Source: an uncultured Collinsella sp. (GTDB lineage Bacteria > Actinomycetota > Coriobacteriia > Coriobacteriales > Coriobacteriaceae). From it: DNA of 13,482 bases. This document shows positions 1 to 6,486 of the stretch, piece after piece (positions within the stretch are counted from its first letter, which is position 1; every line of letters starts with the position of its first letter). The position numbers were made by a program, and so were the translations under genes. The notes under the pieces were generated by a model. That model worked only from the letters and a program-made list of their open reading frames with translations, was not told where the DNA came from and did no database searches. The stretch spans positions 1 through 13,482 of the forward strand of contig CABUTP010000019.1 in the NCBI GenBank assembly GCA_902494545.1, in the 5' to 3' direction.

Positions 1-1518
1 GTCCCTCCTTCCCTGGTACATCGCCGCCTCGAGCACGTGGTCCTGCGTCACTTGCTCGCTCTCGGCGACATCTGCGATCGTGCGCGCAATGCGAACCAGG
101 CGCACGATGCCACGCCCTGTGAGATGTGTGCGTTTGGACAGACCGAGTACGCATTTCTCGGCAGCATCATCGAGCTCAAAGGTCGAAACGACACCGTCAA
201 TGGACCGCGTCTCGTCATCCTCGGCCTCGGCATCCGCATCGTCCATACGGGATTCGCGCCAAGCGCGAAAGGCGCGACCGCGCACAACGTAGTCACGTAA
301 CTCGGCCGACGACATACCCTCCGCACCCTCGATAATCACTTGGGGGTCGGGACGGGTCACATCGATCATCATGTCGATACGGTCGGCCAAAGGACCGCGC
401 AGTTTAGACCGATAGCGCTCAACCATCGCCGCCGAGCAGCGACACGGCACTTCGCGATCGCCCAAAAACCCGCAGGGGCAGGGATTGCTCGCAGCTAGCA
501 GCTGAAAGCGCGACGGGAACGTAAAGGCCCCGTCAACGCGCACGATCCTGACGTAGCCGCGTTCGATGGGCTGACGCAGCGTCTGAAGCACGCCGGTGGG
601 AAACTCGGCAAGCTCGTCCAAAAAGAGCACTCCACCATGAGCCAGGCTAATTTCGCCCGGATGCACCGGACGACCGCCGCCGATAAGTCCCGCGGTCGAA
701 ATGCTGTGATGCGGACTGCGGAAGGGGCGATGCCCCGCAAGCAGTCCATCGATGTTCTCGCCCAAGACCGAATGGATGCACAGCGCCTCTTGCTGATCCT
801 CGAGAGAAAGCTCGGGCAAAATGCCCGTCATGCGCCGCGCAAGCATGGTCTTGCCCGAACCGGGCGAGCCGATCATGAGCAAGCCGAGCTCGCCGGCGGC
901 CGCAAGCGCCATGCCACGTTTGGCGACCTCCTGCCCCAGCACGTCGGCATAATCGAGCTCGGGCTCAAAGGTCGCCTCGAGCACTTCAGAATCCAGGTAA
1001 TGCCGTGCGGCATCCCCCATGCCATGGGCAAGTTGAGATAGGTGGTCAATAAACCCGCAGTCAACGCCCGCAAGCGGGACATGCTGATCGGACCTACCGG
1101 CGATAAACGAAAGCCCCATATCACGCGCCAACAGCTGAAACGCCACCTCGCCCTTGACGGGCAGCACTGTGCCGTCCAGACCAAGCTCACCCGCGATAAG
1201 GCAGCGATCGAGGTTGTCACGGGGAATCTGCCCATCGGCCGCCAGAACCGCGATGGCAATCGGCAGGTCAAAACCGCTGCCGGTTTTACGGATATCGCCG
1301 GGTGCCAGATTGACGGTAATGCCAGACCGAGGGATCTCGAAGCCGGCCGAGCGCATGGCGCACCGGATACGCCCGCGCGACTCCATCACCTCCATACTCG
1401 GGATGCCGAGCATCTGGATGCCCGGAACGCCACCGGCAAGCGAGACCTCGACGGTGACGGGAATTGCCTCGACGCCGCGGATACAGGCCGCGTGTACGGC
1501 AAACGTTTCGAACGCCAT
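1..1518 (-). CDS. yifB: YifB/ComM family Mg-chelatase-like AAA+ ATPase (3' end cut by window edge)
   Basis: AAA+ ATPase of the YifB/ComM family. The studied member, ComM of naturally competent bacteria, is a helicase promoting branch migration during integration of incoming DNA. The 506 visible codons hold an N-terminal ChlI/Lon-like domain (about 1-170, with NLAPGDIRKTGSGFDLPIA near 70-88), Walker A GSPGSGKT at 217-224, Walker B VLFLDE at 297-302, a Cys cluster (SNPCPCG near 345 and CRC at 359-361), the GPLADRID segment with a probable Arg finger at R380, and the C-terminal lid signature ARTIADV near 478-484. Family members are about 500-515 residues, so only a few residues are missing. ATG at 1518 overlaps the yraN stop as TGATG, which suggests coupled translation; an in-frame GTG lies one codon upstream. 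An acidic stretch at about 425-436 replaces a normally short linker. Role in this organism (transformation or housekeeping recombination) is unproven. Confidence 0.95.
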   Translation of the reverse strand, partial: MAFETFAVHAACIRGVEAIPVTVEVSLAGGVPGIQMLGIPSMEVMESRGRIRCAMRSAGFEIPRSGITVNLAPGDIRKTGSGFDLPIAIAVLAADGQIPRDNLDRCLIAGELGLDGTVLPVKGEVAFQLLARDMGLSFIAGRSDQHVPLAGVDCGFIDHLSQLAHGMGDAARHYLDSEVLEATFEPELDYADVLGQEVAKRGMALAAAGELGLLMIGSPGSGKTMLARRMTGILPELSLEDQQEALCIHSVLGENIDGLLAGHRPFRSPHHSISTAGLIGGGRPVHPGEISLAHGGVLFLDELAEFPTGVLQTLRQPIERGYVRIVRVDGAFTFPSRFQLLAASNPCPCGFLGDREVPCRCSAAMVERYRSKLRGPLADRIDMMIDVTRPDPQVIIEGAEGMSSAELRDYVVRGRAFRAWRESRMDDADAEAEDDETRSIDGVVSTFELDDAAEKCVLGLSKRTHLTGRGIVRLVRIARTIADVAESEQVTQDHVLEAAMYQGRRD

Positions 1519-2003
1519 CACGACACCTGCCAATCGAACGCATTGTACTGGTGCTCGATCTCGGCGACATGCCCGCCGCGGATGGTGACGCCCACGGCAT
1601 CGAAGCGAATCGACCTGAGCGGATAGTGCTCCATGAGATAGCAACTTGCGATACGGCGATACCGACGCTGCTTTTGGGCGTCAACGGCCTCCTCGGGAAA
1701 GACCCGCGTGGCGCAATCCAGGGCGACGCGTCTCGTCTTGACCTCGGCCATCACCACGACATCGTCGAGCTCGTCGAGCAGCACCAGATCGGCTTCGCCC
1801 TCAATGCAACGATAGCCCTGCTCCAGCAAGGTGTATCCACGCTCGTTGAAGTAATCGATGGTGATCAGCTCGCCCAGCATGCCGAGCTCGCGGGGACTGA
1901 GTCCCTTGATAAACTCGGGCGTCATCGCCCCGCAGTCGAGCTCGCCGTTTTCCCAACGCTCCTTGAGCTGCTGCGTCTTGCTCTTTTTGCTTGCGGCACA
2001 CAT
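1518..2003 (-). CDS. yraN: YraN family (UPF0102) endonuclease-fold protein
   Basis: Small protein of the YraN/UPF0102 family, which has a PD-(D/E)xK Holliday-junction-resolvase-like nuclease fold; its cellular role is poorly defined. In the 161-residue product the family core is clear: GELITIDYF with E45, GEADLVLLD with D72, and MAEVKTRR with E87 and K89 (the D...ExK triad), then KQRRYRRIA near 111-119. An N-terminal extension of about 35 mostly charged residues precedes the core, making it longer than the usual 115-130. The ATG at 2003 is chosen because GGAAAGGAG lies just upstream; a longer in-frame start at 2093 has no such site and would sit 9 nt from a terminator U-tract. The stop overlaps the yifB start. 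The rnhB-yraN-yifB order is common in bacteria. Confidence 0.92.
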   Translation of the reverse strand: MCAASKKSKTQQLKERWENGELDCGAMTPEFIKGLSPRELGMLGELITIDYFNERGYTLLEQGYRCIEGEADLVLLDELDDVVVMAEVKTRRVALDCATRVFPEEAVDAQKQRRYRRIASCYLMEHYPLRSIRFDAVGVTIRGGHVAEIEHQYNAFDWQVS

Positions 2004-2101
2004 GGGGTCTCCTTTCCCGCACACTGCATTGCCCCGATGATGAGGGCACCTTTCATGCGGGTAAGTACCGGAAGCAAACCAAAAGCTGACCAAATGCCGT
2101 C
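2004..2101 (-). promoter_or_regulatory. yraN leader, promoter not resolved
   Basis: Because a strong terminator lies just upstream, yraN-yifB should need either its own promoter here or read-through. A TTGACG (-35-like) is at 2103-2098, overlapping the terminator U-tract, but no convincing -10 follows at 16-18 nt. The ribosome binding site AAGGAG ahead of the ATG at 2003 is clear. Only the ribosome binding site is well supported. Confidence 0.3.
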
Positions 2102-2143
2102 AAAAAACGGGCCGTACGCAGCAATGGTGTTGCATACGGCCCG
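2102..2143 (-). terminator. Rho-independent terminator after rnhB
   Basis: Read on the minus strand, a 13-bp stem (arms 2143-2131 and 2120-2108, CGGGCCGTATGCA against its complement) encloses a 10-nt loop and is followed at once by six T (2107-2102). The only non-Watson-Crick position (2134 with 2117) is G-U on the minus-strand RNA but A-C on the plus strand. Both this and the T-run fix the orientation. It lies 50 nt past the rnhB stop and ahead of yraN. Confidence 0.9.
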
Positions 2144-2192
2144 CTACCAGCAGGTTTATAAAACGCCAGAGGTCCCCGTCTCCACAATTGAC

Positions 2193-2981
2193 CTAAAAAA
2201 GGCGCTCAGTCTGCAGAAAGTTTCCGCAAAAGCTCACACGATGCAGCGGACAAAGTCCATGTTTGCGAATCGCCTCGATGTGCTCGGGGCTTGCGTAGCC
2301 CTTCGACTCGGCCAAATGATACTCGGGGTACTCGGCGTCGTACTCGACCATCATCTCGTCACGCGTGACCTTGGCCATGATGGACGCCGCGGCGATACAG
2401 GCGATTTTGGCATCGCCCTTTACCACGTCGCGCTCGTTGGGAACGGCGCCCAAGGGGTTACCGTCCATAAGCACGCAATCGGGCTCAAGCCCCGTATCGG
2501 CCACGGCGCCCGCGACGGCAGCGCGGATGGCACGGGCCATGCCCATATCATCGATATCCGCTGGCGCGATATGGCAAAAACCAATCGCCGTCGCGACCTC
2601 GGCAATCTTCACCGAGAGCAGCTCGCGGCGCGCCGGCGTGAGCTTTTTGGAATCGTTGATGCCCCAGACGCGCGGCTCCATGGGAAGACACACGGCGCAC
2701 ACCGTCAAAGGACCGGCCACCGAACCGCGACCCACCTCGTCGACACCCACGACCACGCCATCCCCACCGAGTTCGTGCATCAGCTCGTACATGCCGTTGA
2801 CGCGCTCGCGCTCGGCAAGTTCCTTGGCATGGCGCTTAAGAGCGCGCTCGCAAGCCTTGATCACTTGCTGGCGCGGATCCTCACGATAATGCTCCACGAG
2901 GGCGGGAATCTCCTCAAACGTTGCGCTCGCCAGCTCGCCGGCAACCTGCGATGCCGAAACCGAGCTCGTCATGTTGGCCAT
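2193..2981 (-). CDS. rnhB: Ribonuclease HII
   Basis: Cytoplasmic RNase HII, which cuts the RNA strand of RNA/DNA hybrids and starts removal of single ribonucleotides misinserted in DNA. The 262-residue protein has the catalytic set in order: DEVGRG with D81 and E82, NDSKKL at 109-114, LMDGN with D173, and KGD with D190 followed by the family block IAAASIMAKVTRD. These four acids match E. coli D16, E17, D108 and D126. The first 70 residues form a helical N-terminal extension, as in Bacillus-type enzymes of about 255 residues that carry an extra substrate-binding domain. ATG at 2981 follows AAGGAGG at 8 nt. The gene starts only about 30 nt after the rplS terminator, so it is probably expressed by read-through. 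A second terminator follows it. Confidence 0.97.
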   Translation of the reverse strand: MANMTSSVSASQVAGELASATFEEIPALVEHYREDPRQQVIKACERALKRHAKELAERERVNGMYELMHELGGDGVVVGVDEVGRGSVAGPLTVCAVCLPMEPRVWGINDSKKLTPARRELLSVKIAEVATAIGFCHIAPADIDDMGMARAIRAAVAGAVADTGLEPDCVLMDGNPLGAVPNERDVVKGDAKIACIAAASIMAKVTRDEMMVEYDAEYPEYHLAESKGYASPEHIEAIRKHGLCPLHRVSFCGNFLQTERLF

Positions 2982-3010
2982 ATCGGGGCCTCCTTGTATG
3001 CAAATCAGAT

Positions 3011-3040
3011 AAAAAGAAGGGCCACCCGAAGGTGACCCTT
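3011..3040 (-). terminator. Rho-independent terminator between rplS and rnhB
   Basis: On the minus strand a 10-bp stem, AAGGGTCACC (3040-3031) with GGTGGCCCTT (3026-3017), is capped by a cUUCGg tetraloop and followed by C and five T (3015-3011). The single odd position is G-U on the minus-strand RNA and A-C on the plus strand. A small GTCCA/TGGAC hairpin (3058-3043) lies just ahead. It should end most rplS transcripts. Confidence 0.9.
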
Positions 3041-3074
3041 TTGTCCAAACGAGTGGACAGACGCTGCGATCTTC

Positions 3075-3416
3075 TTAGCGCTTCTCGGGGATGCGAGCAG
3101 CCTTGCCCACCTTGTCGCGGAGGTAGTACAGCTTGGCGCGACGGACGCGACCATGACGGACGACCTCGAGCTTGGCGATCTTGGGGCTGTGAAGCGGGAA
3201 GGTACGCTCAACACCGACACCGAAGGAAATCTTGCGGACGGTGAAGGTCTCACGGGCACCGGCGCCGGCCATGCGGATGACGTCGCCCTGGAAGACCTGG
3301 ATGCGCTCGCGGTCGCCTTCCTTAATGCGGTAGTGAACCTTGACGTTGTCGGCAACGCGGACCTGCGGGATGTCCTCGCGGATCTGCTGACGCTCGATTG
3401 CGCGGATGTAATCCAT
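3075..3416 (-). CDS. rplS: 50S ribosomal protein L19
   Basis: Large-subunit ribosomal protein bL19, located at the 30S-50S interface and contacting 23S rRNA. The 113-residue length is within the family norm (113-118). Signature segments are DNVKVHYRIKEGDRERIQVF near 23-42, FQGDVI, the family-typical TFTVRKISFGVGVERTFPLH near 58-77, and the basic end with RVRRAKLYYLRD. The ATG at 3416 is preferred because AAGGA lies 7 nt upstream; a TTG two codons earlier would be too close to that site. It has its own promoter at 3513-3486 and a terminator 35 nt past the stop, so it is mainly a single-gene unit with rnhB behind it. Many bacteria carry a signal peptidase gene between rplS and rnhB; none is present here. 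Confidence 0.98.
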   Translation of the reverse strand: MDYIRAIERQQIREDIPQVRVADNVKVHYRIKEGDRERIQVFQGDVIRMAGAGARETFTVRKISFGVGVERTFPLHSPKIAKLEVVRHGRVRRAKLYYLRDKVGKAARIPEKR

Positions 3417-3440
3417 GTGCAATTCCTTACTCTTCTAGAG

Positions 3441-3464
3441 GTGCCGTACCACCTTGGCCGGCAC
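3441..3464 (-). promoter_or_regulatory. rplS leader hairpin (possible autoregulatory site)
   Basis: In the roughly 63-nt predicted leader, GTGCCG and CGGCAC form a perfect 6-bp stem with a 12-nt loop, ending about 15 nt before the rplS ribosome binding site. A competing GGTG/CACC stem (3453-3450 with 3443-3440) overlaps it and cannot form at the same time. Bacillus-type L19 leaders are known; similarity to them is only conceptual here. Confidence 0.4.
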
Positions 3465-3485
3465 GTAGTTGAACAAACGTATTCG

Positions 3486-3513
3486 AGTATACACGCCACG
3501 ACCTTGGCTGCAA
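3486..3513 (-). promoter_or_regulatory. Promoter for rplS
   Basis: Minus-strand -35 TTGCAG (3513-3508), 16-nt spacer, and -10 TATACT (3491-3486), close to the housekeeping sigma consensus. The predicted start near 3479 gives a leader of about 63 nt before the ATG at 3416. It lies after the stop of the secreted-protein gene, which has no good terminator of its own. Confidence 0.7.
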
Positions 3514-3564
3514 GAACTATTTTGCCCGTGCGCAAAAAGACAAAAACACGCACTCTTTCTGCAC

Positions 3565-6372
3565 TTATGCGCCGTCCCCGGCATCAGTCGTCGGCGTCGT
3601 CACGGTCGTCCCGGGCGCGATATAGCCGTATTCGAGCAGCACCGAAAGCGCATGCTGCTTCCAGGTGGCAAGCTCTTCGTCATTATAGTTGTCATGGGCC
3701 CATTCGCTCATCGCATCCTCGGCGTCTTGGGGCACCAGGTCCTGGCTGTCTGCCATCAGGTACAGGATGCCTAAGATGTCGAAGTCCTGCTTGGTCATCT
3801 CTTCCTTGTTTGATGTGCTGATGAGGCCGTGATCGATGCCGTAGCGGCAGATATCGGTCAAAACGGTAACGAGGCCCGTAGGAATCGACGAGGTATCCTT
3901 CACGGCAGCGGGCGCGGTGTCGTCAGTTACTGCAGCGGCATCGTCGCTCGACGGAGCAGACTCGGCCGCGTTCGCATCGGAAGCTGCCTGCTCTCCCTGG
4001 GCAGGAGCCGCGCTATCCGTCGTTGCCGAAGAATCCCCCGAAGAAACGGACGCAACGTTCACCGGTGTCTCGACCACGGTCGTCATCGGGTCGACCGGTG
4101 CGGGTGCGGCGATGACCTCGGCCCAATCGGAATACACGCCGTCAATAAAGGCGCGAACATGGAAGGTGCCCGGTTGCGAGATGGTCATCGTGCCGTCTGT
4201 CGCGACCGAAATGCCTTTGCTCTCGAGCTCCTGGGCCTCCCAGCTGCAGACTCTATCGACTTCCTTGCCCGTCGTGTCATAGACCGTAGCCGTCAAGCCG
4301 TCGACGCCGTTAAGGTTCTCCTCGACGCCGACGACAGTCTGCGCCGAGCCCTCGAGTTTGATGCTACCGTTAAACGGCTCGGGTGCCACGTCACTTACCT
4401 TATATTTGTAGGCCGCGGCGTCAATCTCGTCATTGGTCGAGACATGCCCGTTCACGTCCACATAGGTGTCCTCGGGGATAAAGTACTTTACGTAGGCGGT
4501 ACCGGCCTTTTTACCCACCACGACTTGCTCGTGGGTAACAGGGTCGGTCTGGATCTCAATGACGTCGGACTTGCATTCCTTGCCCTTCTTGTCCACCACG
4601 CGCCAGTCACCCGACGACTTCACAAAGCCGTAGTAGTCAACATCGTCCTCGTCCCTTGCACGCACTCGATAGGAGGAGATGGGGTCTTCCTCTCCCACCG
4701 TAAGCCTTCGGGTCTTATCGGTCTGCAGCGACACGAGAATCTTGGAGATGGGCTTAATAGGCTGCGGCGTGCCCAGCTGCGTATCGACCGTCACCGACTC
4801 AAACGACAGATTGGAACCCGTAATGGACATGGGGTAGGTCGCGGCCATGTCATTGAGCACGTTGCACGTGCGCGGAGCGCCACCGTTGCGCGAAGGCACC
4901 TCGCGATCGGCCAGGACCGAATTCCAATCGATGGCTCGCACCATGTGGTTGTTGGTGCGATGCGACCAGCTCGTAACGTTTCCGGCGGTGGTATCGTAGC
5001 CGTCGTCGCCACGATGGGCGATTGAGCGCAGGAACAGGTTCTGCACGGCGTCGGTCGACTGATCGCCAAAGGTGGTGTAGAACGAGCGCTGGTCATAACC
5101 GGCGGTATGGAACTCCTGCACGGCGGCGTTGTCGTCGTAGCACTCGCCGTTCATGTTAAAGATGATCACGTCGAACGTCACGCCCACCGGCTGGTCATAG
5201 TCCTCGGACAGCGTCGTGGTAGAACTCGTCTGCTTGCTATTGACCTGCGTGTGCGCAGGGATCGTCATATTGACGGTGACCGACTGATTGTCCGTTGTAG
5301 TGATCGACTGTTCCTCGGTCTTACTCGCCTCCCACAACTGCGACATCGTGGTTTCGGCCGAAAACGAAGTCTCGATCTCCTCGCTCGCTGTTGCGGGCAC
5401 GCCCAGCGACTCCTTGAGGCTCACCGATGCGCCCCACGAGCCGCCTTTGGAATACGATGCGGATTCAGAAGTGCTCGTGCCGACCGTCTCTTCGGTACCG
5501 CGGGCGAGCGTGATGCTCTGCGAGGCGTCTTCATAGCCGACGTTAAGTGCCGAGGTAACGAGCTCCTGCTCAGTCTTAGAATCGACAAAGGAATAGCCCG
5601 GCGCGTCCTCGGGCGCACAGTTAAGCTTGTTCACGCTGTTGAGCTGCTGAACTCTAAAGTTATAGAACGCGATGCCAAAGCCATTGAAATCGTACTGATA
5701 GGTGCCGCCGAGCTTGTCCACGCACGCGATGGTGGCATAGATGACGTCCTGCTCAGTCGTGTCTTTCGACAGTCCGTCGAGCGGCACGTATTTACGGAAA
5801 TCGGAGCCCTTCAGCTTGTGACCGATGCAGCCGGCGATATCGTCGGTCAAGCGCTCGTAGACCGCATTGAGGCTTTTTGCAGATGTCAGACCGCTCTGCT
5901 TCGATTTGTCGGCACCATCGGAATGCTCACCGTTGCCGCCCGAAAGCGCATCATAGAGATAGATGTAGTGACCCTTACCGAAGTCCTTCTCAAAGCCCTT
6001 GCCGGCGTGGTCCCAGTACAAAAAGTCCTTGGAGTCATCGCCTCCGCCATAACCAAGGATGTTATAGGCAAGCGATGCCCAGTTGGGCAGCACCTTTTTG
6101 ACGGCAGCCGTATAGAACGAGACGTTGTCGTACATCGAGGTACGGCCCTCGAGCTTGCCGTCATCGATATCTACAAACGTGCAGTCGCGATCGTTGACCG
6201 TAATGGTGAGCGGGTTGACCACATCACCATAGAGCTCGTCGCGCGAATCATCCTGAAGGGCAAAACCGGCTGTCGGCATCCCGCAAAGCGCCGTGACCGC
6301 AACGACCACCCAGCACAGGGTCATCTGTGCTCCCCGACGCGCTCGTTGCAAATACCTGGTGAGGTTTTTCAT
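3565..6372 (-). CDS. Secreted multidomain protein with aerolysin/ETX-MTX2-like core and Ig-like repeats
   Basis: Exported protein of 935 residues with no family I can name for its whole length. A Sec signal peptide is clear: basic residues 1-16, hydrophobic core 17-31, likely cleavage after AGFA at 38; there is no lipobox. Residues 40-280 are an aromatic- and Asp-rich N-terminal region with several Cys. Residues about 280-405 are Ser/Thr-rich alternating strands (STSESASYSKGGSWGASVSL, then ETSFSAETT, SITTTDNQSVTVNMTIPAHT and VGVTFDVII), the pattern of the aerolysin/ETX-MTX2 pore-forming fold. Two Ig-like (Big_2-type) regions follow at about 538-660 and 663-757, then an Ala/Ser/Asp linker (760-825) and a helical domain (828-920). 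No LPXTG, transmembrane tail or cell-wall repeats, so release is likely. ATG 6372 has GGGAGGA upstream; a TTG eight codons earlier lacks a ribosome binding site. Pore formation is inferred from pattern only; an adhesin is the main alternative. Confidence 0.85.
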   Translation of the reverse strand: MKNLTRYLQRARRGAQMTLCWVVVAVTALCGMPTAGFALQDDSRDELYGDVVNPLTITVNDRDCTFVDIDDGKLEGRTSMYDNVSFYTAAVKKVLPNWASLAYNILGYGGGDDSKDFLYWDHAGKGFEKDFGKGHYIYLYDALSGGNGEHSDGADKSKQSGLTSAKSLNAVYERLTDDIAGCIGHKLKGSDFRKYVPLDGLSKDTTEQDVIYATIACVDKLGGTYQYDFNGFGIAFYNFRVQQLNSVNKLNCAPEDAPGYSFVDSKTEQELVTSALNVGYEDASQSITLARGTEETVGTSTSESASYSKGGSWGASVSLKESLGVPATASEEIETSFSAETTMSQLWEASKTEEQSITTTDNQSVTVNMTIPAHTQVNSKQTSSTTTLSEDYDQPVGVTFDVIIFNMNGECYDDNAAVQEFHTAGYDQRSFYTTFGDQSTDAVQNLFLRSIAHRGDDGYDTTAGNVTSWSHRTNNHMVRAIDWNSVLADREVPSRNGGAPRTCNVLNDMAATYPMSITGSNLSFESVTVDTQLGTPQPIKPISKILVSLQTDKTRRLTVGEEDPISSYRVRARDEDDVDYYGFVKSSGDWRVVDKKGKECKSDVIEIQTDPVTHEQVVVGKKAGTAYVKYFIPEDTYVDVNGHVSTNDEIDAAAYKYKVSDVAPEPFNGSIKLEGSAQTVVGVEENLNGVDGLTATVYDTTGKEVDRVCSWEAQELESKGISVATDGTMTISQPGTFHVRAFIDGVYSDWAEVIAAPAPVDPMTTVVETPVNVASVSSGDSSATTDSAAPAQGEQAASDANAAESAPSSDDAAAVTDDTAPAAVKDTSSIPTGLVTVLTDICRYGIDHGLISTSNKEEMTKQDFDILGILYLMADSQDLVPQDAEDAMSEWAHDNYNDEELATWKQHALSVLLEYGYIAPGTTVTTPTTDAGDGA

Positions 6373-6412
6373 CGCAGTCCTCCCGTCAGTTGCCAATGTA
6401 TTGAACCAACGT

Positions 6413-6446
6413 AAAACGCCGCCGCGTCCGAAGGGGCGCGACGGCG
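6413..6446 (-). terminator. Rho-independent terminator after ppdK
   Basis: On the minus strand a 10-bp stem, CGCCGTCGCG (6446-6437) with CGCGGCGGCG (6426-6417), has a 10-nt loop containing UUCG and ends in four T (6416-6413). The one wobble is G-U on the minus-strand RNA and A-C on the plus strand. The T-run is short, so read-through into the secreted-protein gene 40 nt below is possible. No clear promoter is visible between them. Confidence 0.75.
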
Positions 6447-6486
6447 CGAAGGGGGGCGTAAAAGGCGCAAATGGAACGCGACCCAG

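Noticed and set aside
2004..2093. Longer yraN start at 2093
   Set aside because: It would begin 9 nt after a terminator U-tract without a ribosome binding site, and the extra residues do not resemble the family; the ATG at 2003 has a strong site.
1464..3035. 523-codon plus-strand open frame across yraN, rnhB and the gaps
   Set aside because: Antisense to two genes with confirmed active-site motifs, and it crosses a terminator; no protein-like motifs.
3528..3553. GTGCG/CGCAC inverted repeat after the secreted-protein stop, as a terminator
   Set aside because: Only 5 bp with a 16-nt loop, and no T-run follows the stem on the minus strand; too weak to call.
3829..6414. Plus-strand open frames of 398 and 435 codons opposite the secreted protein gene
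   Set aside because: The minus-strand frame has a signal peptide, a good ribosome binding site and ordered domains; the plus frames are Arg/His-rich and have no such features.
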